A DNA stretch of 64,000 bases from positions 39,874 to 103,873 of the forward strand of contig JASMHE010000002.1 in assembly GCA_030750865.1 (NCBI GenBank), given 5' to 3'. How positions within the stretch are numbered: position 1 is the stretch's first letter; every line of letters begins with the position of its first letter. The notes below the pieces were generated by a model that was given only the letters and a program-made list of their open reading frames with translations, was not told the origin of the DNA and searched no databases. The DNA comes from Alphaproteobacteria bacterium. GTDB taxonomy: Bacteria > Pseudomonadota > Alphaproteobacteria > Micavibrionales > Micavibrionaceae. Shown piece by piece: positions 20,311 through 27,993 of this stretch. The translations under genes and the position numbers were made by a program.

Positions 20311-23184
20311 ATGAGCACACAAAAAACGATGAATGATTTCAATATAACACAATGGGCGGAAGAAACGCTCGCCCTTATCCTGCGCGGTGAAAAACCGGGC
20401 ATTAATATGGATGACCCGAACCAGTCATGGCTGTTCAAGCAAATGAAGCAAATGCACCGTGACGGCTTGCTTAGCGAAGTGCCCGAATCATACGTCGTTT
20501 TATTACCGGACGAAGACCCCGAAGACCAGAACCTGCTGCATGACAAAGGCGTCACCGTTCGTGAACCACTTCCAAAACAGCTTACAACCGAAGCATGGGG
20601 GCTAAAAGGCCTTCTCGAATCAAATTATGATATCCGTAACGTTAAGGTTTTCGGTGAAGATTACGGTTTCCGTTATAAGCGCACAGCCACCGAGCAGCTT
20701 GATTATGCCGATGCCCTCGTTTTGACAAAGGGCGATCTTGTCGGTTTTCATCAATGGCTTTCCGTCTATAACGGACATCAGGACAAAACCGTCAACCTGA
20801 ACGATAAGGTCTGCATTCTGCAAAACGCGGACGATTTCTGGAAACCGTTTCTGGATGTTGCGCCGGATATCGCCGATGATCACAACCGTTTTCTGGTCAC
20901 GAACACCAACCATGATACGGCCAAACTGCTCAAGACATTGATGCCGCATGATCGCGCAAGCACACCGGCCCGCAACGAAGAAAGCGTACCGCAAATCAAG
21001 CCGGGCGATACAATCTTTAGCGTCACAGGCAACATTAAAAAGCCGCTTGAATATGACAAAGTCATGATGGCACGCGGCAACGGCATCCGCATCGATCACT
21101 TCCAGCGCGCCTTTGATATCAAACCCGAAAGGGCTGTTGAAACAAGCAATACATATGTTGGAAATAATATCGAGAAATTCGCGGCGCTGTATAACCTGAT
21201 CAAACACGCCTATACGCCTGATCGTTTTGTGGCCGAGCTGGAGCGCAAACGATATTCACTGGAAAAATCTTATTTGCTGTTCGACGATAACGGTCTGGAA
21301 ACAAACGCAAACCTGACAGACGGACCGGAATTCAGTGACTGCATGGCGTTACGCCAAAACTCTTATAAATCCTGTGGTCCAGGACCGGAAACAAAGCACC
21401 TGATGGGCGCTGTGCAAAACAGACCATATAACGGCGCTTACGGAACACTCAGCTTCGTCGAACGAATCAAAGCGGCCTATAACCGCAAACTGGAAGAACA
21501 GAAAGCACAAGGCGTTGAAGACCCACACGTATCACTGGATGGTGGCGATCACGGCTGCGCTTTGGTTGCATCTCTGGCCGTACTGGTGGACCAGATTCGT
21601 CAGGGCATGAGCTTTGATGAAGTGATGGAAGCCAATGACTTCTTTATCTTCAGCGCGAAAACACATGACCGCATTGTGTTCGACCCCGAACCTGCTGTCG
21701 GCGCGATTGATACAAAGAACTTTACAATCCCGAAATATGATCCGAAGGGCCGTACAAAGGCGATGAACAGAAATTATGTCGCCCACCACAGCCTCGGCGC
21801 ACAATTGATCAAATCAATCTCACGCACATTCGGATTTGCACGCACAATCGCAGAACGCCAAGACCTGCGGGCGCAATTCTTCAAAGCCACAGGCCGCGAA
21901 TTAACCATTGCTACGCAGCACACGATCGCAGAAGGACAGCAAAGCAAAGAACTGGAAACACTGTCTTATCCGTTGCAAGACGGCAATGGCGGTTTTTACG
22001 ATATGGCCAACAGACGCCCGCACGAAATTCCGCTGGCCGATGGCGAAGTCATGGAAATCGAAGCGCCGCTGAACAACTTTTCCGATATGTGTAAACAGGT
22101 TGACGGCTTTGTCTTCTCGAATGATGATGACGCCCTGCGCGGACAGGATTATTTCTGGGAACGCAATTTCTATGCCTTCTCTATCCATGTCGGCAACCAG
22201 ATCACAGACAAATCCATTGCCGGCAAACCGTCAATCTTTCTGGAAGGTCCGGTCTGGGATCAACACCGCTCTGTTGTTGAAACATTCTGCGGCGGTCTTA
22301 TTCCTGAAATGCCGGAATATCTTTACAAAGTCGCATCCGATACCAGCGAACTGGAAAAGAAAATCGGTACGCATTTTGAAAATTATTCGCCACACGAATT
22401 GCCCGAACATATCTATAAAGAAGGCGGTGAAAAAGCACCGGAAGACTTGTTCCGCGTCACTGTCTATTGTTCTGCAAGCTCGACAAACGCAGAATTCAAA
22501 GCCAAAGCCCGCCATTTTGCACTGGATTGTGCCGGTCTCGGCTTTGCCTTGAAAAATGGCGGCGGTACAGGACCTGACGGTTTGATGACCGAAACAAGTG
22601 ACGGCATGCACGATGCGAGAGAGCATTTCGCACCGTTCCTTGACTCATACGGTTACAAGTTACCGGTCAACCACGTAACAAGTATTCAGTGCCCTGAAAC
22701 AGAACAGGAAGAAGGTCTGCGCAAAGACAATGACTTCTGGTGTGTCTGGCCGAATATCTTCCTGCGCATGCAAGACCTGCAGGATACCGAAGCAGAGGTC
22801 GTTCTGCCGGGCGGCGCCGGAACAATTCAGGAAATTTGCGCCTCGATCATCATGCGGAAAAACGGTTTCACCGACGTTGAAAACCGCCCGTTGATTATTG
22901 TGGACTCAGACGGCATTTATCAGCCGTTCCTCGACACAATTCCGGCAGAAGATTACGAGAAATACAATATCCACGTCGTCCGTAGCGAAGGCCAAGCCCT
23001 AGAGCTTCTGATGGAAGCCCGCGAAGCCCGCAACATGACACCGGATCTGGATTATGATTACGAAGAGTATCAGGAACTGCGCGATGAATTCATGCAAAAC
23101 CTGCCACCGGCCATTCGTCTGGCATTCTTCCCGTCACAAAAACCGGGCAATGACAACGATATGCCAGCCGTTTCACCGGCCTGA
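20311..23184 (+). CDS. large multidomain protein with C-terminal LOG-type phosphoribohydrolase domain
   Basis: A 957-residue protein. Residues about 710-930 form a clear LOG-family (lysine-decarboxylase-like) Rossmann domain, with the PGGAGTIQE motif at 833-841 and CSASS near its start. These enzymes release the base from nucleoside 5'-monophosphates. Residues about 60-210 resemble a second, degenerate LOG unit: ADALVLTKGD replaces the PGG motif, but the following strand/helix pattern is kept. Residues about 250-480 resemble a HAM1/RdgB-type NTP pyrophosphatase, with FDDNGLE at 324-330 like the family's DDSGLE. The start and a weak GAGTAAAG site are plausible. The Fcy1-like gene directly upstream supports a nucleotide-processing role. 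The LOG call is confident; the other two domains are inferred. Confidence 0.75.
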   Translation: MSTQKTMNDFNITQWAEETLALILRGEKPGINMDDPNQSWLFKQMKQMHRDGLLSEVPESYVVLLPDEDPEDQNLLHDKGVTVREPLPKQLTTEAWGLKGLLESNYDIRNVKVFGEDYGFRYKRTATEQLDYADALVLTKGDLVGFHQWLSVYNGHQDKTVNLNDKVCILQNADDFWKPFLDVAPDIADDHNRFLVTNTNHDTAKLLKTLMPHDRASTPARNEESVPQIKPGDTIFSVTGNIKKPLEYDKVMMARGNGIRIDHFQRAFDIKPERAVETSNTYVGNNIEKFAALYNLIKHAYTPDRFVAELERKRYSLEKSYLLFDDNGLETNANLTDGPEFSDCMALRQNSYKSCGPGPETKHLMGAVQNRPYNGAYGTLSFVERIKAAYNRKLEEQKAQGVEDPHVSLDGGDHGCALVASLAVLVDQIRQGMSFDEVMEANDFFIFSAKTHDRIVFDPEPAVGAIDTKNFTIPKYDPKGRTKAMNRNYVAHHSLGAQLIKSISRTFGFARTIAERQDLRAQFFKATGRELTIATQHTIAEGQQSKELETLSYPLQDGNGGFYDMANRRPHEIPLADGEVMEIEAPLNNFSDMCKQVDGFVFSNDDDALRGQDYFWERNFYAFSIHVGNQITDKSIAGKPSIFLEGPVWDQHRSVVETFCGGLIPEMPEYLYKVASDTSELEKKIGTHFENYSPHELPEHIYKEGGEKAPEDLFRVTVYCSASSTNAEFKAKARHFALDCAGLGFALKNGGGTGPDGLMTETSDGMHDAREHFAPFLDSYGYKLPVNHVTSIQCPETEQEEGLRKDNDFWCVWPNIFLRMQDLQDTEAEVVLPGGAGTIQEICASIIMRKNGFTDVENRPLIIVDSDGIYQPFLDTIPAEDYEKYNIHVVRSEGQALELLMEAREARNMTPDLDYDYEEYQELRDEFMQNLPPAIRLAFFPSQKPGNDNDMPAVSPA

Positions 23185-23210
23185 TCATAAAAAACAATAA
23201 ACACCATTTG

Positions 23211-23242
23211 CATGTCCTTTATATCGTATTATAAAGGACATG
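23211..23242. repeat. perfect 13-base inverted repeat between the LOG-domain gene and lpd
   Basis: CATGTCCTTTATA, six-base loop, TATAAAGGACATG, followed by TTTTATG. It lies 26 bases past the upstream stop codon and ends 37 bases before the lpd start. It could terminate the upstream message (a T-run follows, though the stem is A/T-rich) or serve as an operator for lpd. Confidence 0.7.
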
Positions 23243-23279
23243 TTTTATGTGCAGTCATATCCAAAAGATAGGTTTTAAA

Positions 23280-24680
23280 ATGAGCAAGAGTAATACAGAG
23301 TTTGACGTTATTGTTATTGGCGCGGGTCCGGGCGGATATGTTTGCGCCATCCGTGCCGCGCAATTGGGCCTGAAAACGGCTTGCGTTGAAAAACGGGACA
23401 CACTCGGCGGTACATGTCTGAATATCGGCTGCATCCCCTCAAAAGCGCTTTTGCATGCTTCTGAAAAATACAGCGAAGCCGAGAACCATTTCGCGGATTT
23501 TGGTATCAAAACAGGCAAAGTCTCTCTCGACCTGAAAGCGATGATGAAACACAAAGACGATGTTGTCGATTCGAATACAAAAGGGATCGAGTTCCTGTTC
23601 AAAAAAAACAAGATCACATGGCTGAAAGGTGCGGGTAGTATTCCGGCCAAAGGCGAAGTCAAAGTCGGCAAAGATACTTACAAAGCAAAACACATCGTGA
23701 TCGCGACCGGATCGGATGTCGCCAGCCTGCCGGGCATTGAAATCGACGAAAAGAAAGTTGTCTCGTCCACAGGCGCACTTGAACTGACAAAAGTGCCGAA
23801 CAAAATGGTTGTCATTGGCGGCGGCGTGATCGGTCTGGAAATGGCCGCTGTCTGGAGCCGTCTTGGCGCAAGCGTCACTGTCATCGAATATATGAACAAA
23901 ATTCTGCCGCCAATGGATAACGAAATTTCCAAAGAAGCACAGAAAATTTTCAAAAAACAAGGGCTGGACTTCAAGCTCAGCACAAAGGTCACCGAAGTAA
24001 AGAACACAAAATCAGGTGTTAAACTGACGACAGAACCGGCCAATGGCGGCGATGCCGAAACCCTTGACGCCGATATCGTACTGGTTGCCGTCGGCCGCAA
24101 GGCTTATACGGATAAGCTGGGACTGGACAAGGTCGGCGTCAAAACCGACGATCGCGGACGCATTGAAACAGATGGCCACTTCAAAACAAATGTGGATGGC
24201 ATTTATGCAATCGGTGATGTCATCGCAGGACCGATGCTGGCCCATAAAGCCGAAGAAGAAGGCGTTGTTCTGGCCGAAATGCTTGCCGGTCAATCAGGGC
24301 ACATTGATTACAACCTGATTCCCGGTGTTGTTTACACATGGCCGGAAGTCGCCGAAGTCGGCAAAACAGAAGAACAGCTGAAAGACGAAGGCGTTGACTA
24401 CAAAGTCGGCAAGTTCCCGTTCATGGCCAATGGCCGCGCCCGCGCAATGGGTGCTATTGACGGTTTTGTCAAAATTCTGGCCGATGCCAAAACAGATCAG
24501 GTTCTGGGGGCACATATTATCGGCCCCGAAGCCGGCACATTGATTGCCGAAATCACCGCCGTCATGGAATTTGGCGGATCAAGCGAAGATATTGCGCGCA
24601 CATGCCACGCACACCCGACGCTCGAGGAAGTTGTGAAAGAAGCGGCCCTTGCCGTTGATGGTCGTCCGCTTCACATCTAA
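23280..24680 (+). CDS. lpd: dihydrolipoyl dehydrogenase (E3)
   Basis: FAD-dependent E3 shared by the 2-oxo-acid dehydrogenase complexes, reoxidising dihydrolipoyl groups with NAD+. 466 residues from ATG 23280 (MSKSNTEFDVIVIGAGPGG). The redox-active disulfide is in GGTCLNIGCIPSKALL. The NAD-binding GGGVIGLEMAAVW motif and the AIGDV FAD motif are present, and the catalytic HAHPTLEE histidine-glutamate pair lies near the C-terminus. An upstream in-frame codon at 23247 is just past the hairpin at 23211-23242 and is unlikely to be the start. It completes the split set of TCA-complex genes in this window. Confidence 0.96.
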   Translation: MSKSNTEFDVIVIGAGPGGYVCAIRAAQLGLKTACVEKRDTLGGTCLNIGCIPSKALLHASEKYSEAENHFADFGIKTGKVSLDLKAMMKHKDDVVDSNTKGIEFLFKKNKITWLKGAGSIPAKGEVKVGKDTYKAKHIVIATGSDVASLPGIEIDEKKVVSSTGALELTKVPNKMVVIGGGVIGLEMAAVWSRLGASVTVIEYMNKILPPMDNEISKEAQKIFKKQGLDFKLSTKVTEVKNTKSGVKLTTEPANGGDAETLDADIVLVAVGRKAYTDKLGLDKVGVKTDDRGRIETDGHFKTNVDGIYAIGDVIAGPMLAHKAEEEGVVLAEMLAGQSGHIDYNLIPGVVYTWPEVAEVGKTEEQLKDEGVDYKVGKFPFMANGRARAMGAIDGFVKILADAKTDQVLGAHIIGPEAGTLIAEITAVMEFGGSSEDIARTCHAHPTLEEVVKEAALAVDGRPLHI

Positions 24681-24790
24681 AGATGCAGAGCGTTTAACGT
24701 CTAGATTGAGACAGGCCGCACGGGACAACAAATACGCAAAAGGCATGCGTCGCACAAAGGCGGCGCGTTTCCAACGAAACAATCAAAATG

Positions 24791-25720
24791 CTATTTGCGC
24801 GGAAATGCTTTCTTATAGCTTTCCATGATCGCACTCATATCCATATCGGCATAACGCTGTGTCGTGCTCAGCGACGCATGGCCGAGCATTTCCTGAATTT
24901 CGCGTAAATTTGCCCCGTTTTGCAATAAATGGGTGGCAAAACTATGGCGCAGCGCATGCGGCGTGGCCGTTTCCGGCAAGCCAAGCGTCACGCGTAATTC
25001 CCGCATGGCCTTTTGTGCCACGCCCTGATGCAACCGCTTGCCGCGTTCGCCCATAAACAGCGCCCGATCCGGCTTCTGCGGGAACGGGCAGGTTTCCAGA
25101 TACGCATCCAGCGTCTGTTCGACAATATTGATAACAGGCACCTGACGTTCGCGGCGGCCCTTCCCCATCACGCGTAAAAACCCGTCATGCGGCAAATTCT
25201 TGATATCCAGTGACAAGGCTTCATCAATACGCAATCCACAGCCATAGAGCAGGGTAAACAGCGCCTTGTTCCGGTCAGACACCCAATCCCCGTCCTGATC
25301 CAGAAAATCGATCAGCGACAGCGCCTGCCCTTCATAGAGCGGCCGCGGCAATTTGCGCGGCTGCTTCGGGCTACGCACCGTATGAATGGTCGGATTATGC
25401 ACCACCCCCTGCTTATCAAGCCATGTCAGCAGGTTTTTCACCCCCGATAGTGACCGCGCACGGGTTGCCGCGCCGGCACCATTAACACTCTGGCGGGAAA
25501 GCCATGCCCGAAAGTCACGAATATCGACTTCGGACAACATGTTCAGAGAGATATGATCTGCTTTATGCTGTGCCATAAAACGAATAAATTGCGATACATC
25601 ATGCGTATAAGCCCGCAATGTGTGCGGCGAGAATTTCTTTTCGACAGACAGATATTTGTACCAGCGCTGAAGCTGGTCTGCCAAATCGGCCGCACAATAT
25701 GTCAGGTCTTCTTCATTCAT
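24791..25720 (-). CDS. xerC: tyrosine recombinase XerC
   Basis: Site-specific recombinase of about 309 residues that resolves chromosome dimers at dif with XerD. The core-binding SAM-like domain is at about 15-100. The catalytic residues are all visible: R164 (CGLRIDEA), the beta-hairpin lysine in GKGRRE near 187, H255 and R258 in HALRHSFATHLL, H281 in LGHASLSTTQRY, and the nucleophile Y290. The ATG at 25720 gives the normal family length. The gene directly follows a DUF484 gene, the usual partner of xerC in proteobacteria, which favours XerC over XerD or a mobile integrase. Confidence 0.93.
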   Translation of the reverse strand: MNEEDLTYCAADLADQLQRWYKYLSVEKKFSPHTLRAYTHDVSQFIRFMAQHKADHISLNMLSEVDIRDFRAWLSRQSVNGAGAATRARSLSGVKNLLTWLDKQGVVHNPTIHTVRSPKQPRKLPRPLYEGQALSLIDFLDQDGDWVSDRNKALFTLLYGCGLRIDEALSLDIKNLPHDGFLRVMGKGRRERQVPVINIVEQTLDAYLETCPFPQKPDRALFMGERGKRLHQGVAQKAMRELRVTLGLPETATPHALRHSFATHLLQNGANLREIQEMLGHASLSTTQRYADMDMSAIMESYKKAFPRK

Positions 25721-25781
25721 ATTTATGTCTTGTGGTGCTATCTTCAAAAAAAGACAGGCAAACAAAGGTTAATCGTCCGCA

Positions 25782-26483
25782 TTATCGCGGCAAGTCAAGC
25801 CAGATACGGAAACCACGCTCAATGACCGCCCCCAGGAATGAAATCAGTTCCGTGCCTTGCCCCTCTTCAAACAGGGCCGGATCACGACTGCCGAATGCAA
25901 GCAGAACGGGTGACAGTCCGCCCGTTAAATTCAACCGCAGCAAGGCCTGTGATTTTACAAGCCCCGCACCACCGCCATAGACCTCGTCATAGCCTTCAAT
26001 ATTGGACTGTAACAAAACACGGCGGTCTTTCATGGACGCTTCGATTGTGCCCGGCGGCACGGCGCGCACACCCGAAATATCAATATGCGGAATAACCGGC
26101 CCTTCGGCTTCGACCAGCAGGGCAATAATATCCACGCCCAACACCGAAGTCACATCCATTGTGATGGCCTTGACAAAATCCTCGAATGTCGGCGCATCCA
26201 GCAACATCAATATCGCACGGTGAATTCGGTCTTGGTTGGTCTGGTTGGCGCGGCTTGTCTCGACCATTTCGCGTGCAGACGCCATCACCTCTTCGCGGTC
26301 GGCTTTCAAGCGCTCGACCATGTAATGCTGGAAATCAATGATGCCCTTGCCTTGTTCCTTTTTCGGCACGGCAAACAAATCCAGCACATCCGGATGCCGG
26401 TTCAGGAAATCGGGATGATCCCGAAGCCATTCTAAAATATCATGTTCTGAAAGCTCTGTTTGATCGGTCATAGGCTGCTTCAT
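25782..26483 (-). CDS. DUF484 family protein
   Basis: About 233 residues beginning near ATG 26483 or 26471. The N-terminal ILEWLRDHPDFLNRHPDVLDLF helix pair is the family signature. A short coiled coil (about residues 55-90) leads into a GAF-like C-terminal domain with a DVTSVLGVDIIALLVE strand. The function of DUF484 proteins is not known; their steady association with xerC suggests a link to chromosome dimer resolution. Here it lies 61 bases upstream of xerC in the same orientation, so the two are probably one operon. Confidence 0.88.
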   Translation of the reverse strand: MKQPMTDQTELSEHDILEWLRDHPDFLNRHPDVLDLFAVPKKEQGKGIIDFQHYMVERLKADREEVMASAREMVETSRANQTNQDRIHRAILMLLDAPTFEDFVKAITMDVTSVLGVDIIALLVEAEGPVIPHIDISGVRAVPPGTIEASMKDRRVLLQSNIEGYDEVYGGGAGLVKSQALLRLNLTGGLSPVLLAFGSRDPALFEEGQGTELISFLGAVIERGFRIWLDLPR

Positions 26484-26596
26484 CTTAAAAATCTCGAGGA
26501 ACGTAAAAGAGAACGGATATGACGCAGCAAGACACGCTGCGGCAAAAATATTATGCAATAAGTGTAGCGATAATCACGCCGCAGGTCACGTTCTTT

Positions 26597-27076
26597 TTAA
26601 TGAATGTGCTGATCGTGATTTTGTTGATGATCGTCAGCAGGCACGACATGCCCTTCGTTACCGGTCAGAACTTCATGTTGATGACCGGCATTTGATACCG
26701 CTGTCATAGGAACGTGAACAGCCGCATAAATACAGACATTGATTGTAAACAACGCCGTTGCCACCCAAAGGATTTTGGACGCATTTTTCTTTTTCGGTGT
26801 GCATGGCGGATGCCCGCACCCTGTCGAACGGCAATCCAGACGCACGCTTAAGGCATGCAAGCCCCAGCCCAACGCCAAAATTGCTGCCGAAGCAATAATC
26901 ATCGGCACTTCATAGGCGTGGATTGTGTCATGAATATCGGTCAGAAAGCCCGGCACGACGGAAATAAGGCCCAAGCCAGCAAGCAAGCTAAACAGGCTGA
27001 CGATTGTTGGCAAAACACAGCAAAAAACATGCGTCGTTTCAGACAACAAAACGGCCAAAGCAACTGATTTTTGCAT
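26597..27076 (-). CDS. MerC-like small membrane protein with a histidine-rich tail
   Basis: About 159 residues starting at ATG 27076 (or 27085), after GAAGGT. There are four probable membrane helices. A Cys pair lies in the first (HVFCCVLPT), a cysteine cluster CGHPPC occurs in the cytosolic loop, and the C-terminal tail is histidine-rich (HQHEV, DDHQQNHDQHIH). This layout resembles MerC-type mercury or heavy-metal transport proteins, and the extra His tail suggests binding of a soft or transition metal. Substrate and direction are not determined. It stands alone between a DUF484 gene and the transaldolase gene, with no mer or ars genes nearby. Confidence 0.65.
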   Translation of the reverse strand: MQKSVALAVLLSETTHVFCCVLPTIVSLFSLLAGLGLISVVPGFLTDIHDTIHAYEVPMIIASAAILALGWGLHALSVRLDCRSTGCGHPPCTPKKKNASKILWVATALFTINVCIYAAVHVPMTAVSNAGHQHEVLTGNEGHVVPADDHQQNHDQHIH

Positions 27077-27202
27077 GCGTTCCATACCTTCGTCTCTTTT
27101 CCTGTTAAGCGGGACAGATTGTTTATATGGCATTTCGGGGCAAAAAGTCAAAAAATTTCGTCCCGAAATGCCCGATAAACCGCTCTTCCCGATAAACCGC
27201 CC

Positions 27203-27859
27203 TTAAAGGATTGATTGTCCCGTTTGCTTCCAGTCTTCAACGAAAGCCGCAAGACCTTTGTCTGTCAATGGGTGGTTGTAAAGCTGGCGAATAACATTCG
27301 GCGGGCATGTCACAACATCCGCGCCCATTTTCGCGCTTTCAAGGATATGAACAGGGTTCCGCACAGATGCCACCAGCACCTCTGTTGACCAGTTCGGGTA
27401 GTTACCGTAAATCGTGCAGATATCTTCGATCAGGTCCAGACCATCCTGGCTCAGGTCATCAAGACGCCCGACAAACGGTGAAATGAACGCCGCACCGGCT
27501 TTGGCCGCCAAAATAGCTTGGTTTGCAGAAAAGCACAATGTCACATTCACCATGATGCCATCATCCGAAAGCTCTTTACACACTTTCAGGCCCGCAGGTG
27601 TCAACGGCACTTTCACCGCGATATTATCGGCAATCTTCGAAATTTTACGCGCTTCTTTAATCATTGTTTCGTAGTCTGTAGAGGCGACTTCCGCACTCAC
27701 CGGACCGTCAACAACCTCACAAATTTCTGCGATCAACGGCAGAAAATCTTTTCCGGCTTTTTTAATCAGGCTCGGGTTTGTTGTCACGCCGTCAAGCAGA
27801 CCTGTGTCCGCCAGATCACGAATTTCATCAATGTCGGCTGTATCCACGAAAAATTTCAT
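27203..27859 (-). CDS. tal: transaldolase / fructose-6-phosphate aldolase family enzyme
   Basis: A 218-residue small-subunit transaldolase (TalC/Fsa type) of the pentose phosphate pathway. [18 protein letters not shown] begins the protein, [10 protein letters not shown] follows, and the Schiff-base lysine is in [11 protein letters not shown]. The SPFVGRLDD stretch is characteristic. Short members of this family can act either as transaldolases or as fructose-6-phosphate aldolases; the sequence alone does not settle it. The start ATG at 27859 has a GAGCTC-like leader. Single gene, divergent from priA across about 134 bases. Confidence 0.93.
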   Translation of the reverse strand: MKFFVDTADIDEIRDLADTGLLDGVTTNPSLIKKAGKDFLPLIAEICEVVDGPVSAEVASTDYETMIKEARKISKIADNIAVKVPLTPAGLKVCKELSDDGIMVNVTLCFSANQAILAAKAGAAFISPFVGRLDDLSQDGLDLIEDICTIYGNYPNWSTEVLVASVRNPVHILESAKMGADVVTCPPNVIRQLYNHPLTDKGLAAFVEDWKQTGQSIL

Positions 27860-27993
27860 TTAGAGCTCCATATGCTTTTGCTTTGAATTGGGTTGTTCTT
27901 TTATCGGAAAACAGGCGTGAAAAAGCAAGGGCAAATGTCAGATTCACAAAAGAATGTCTGGAAAAAACAGCATTCTGATTCGATAATGTCACC

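Noticed and set aside
24791..25720. Reading xerC as a phage integrase of a mobile element
   Set aside because: It follows a DUF484 gene, has the housekeeping Xer length and no flanking mobile genes or attachment repeats.
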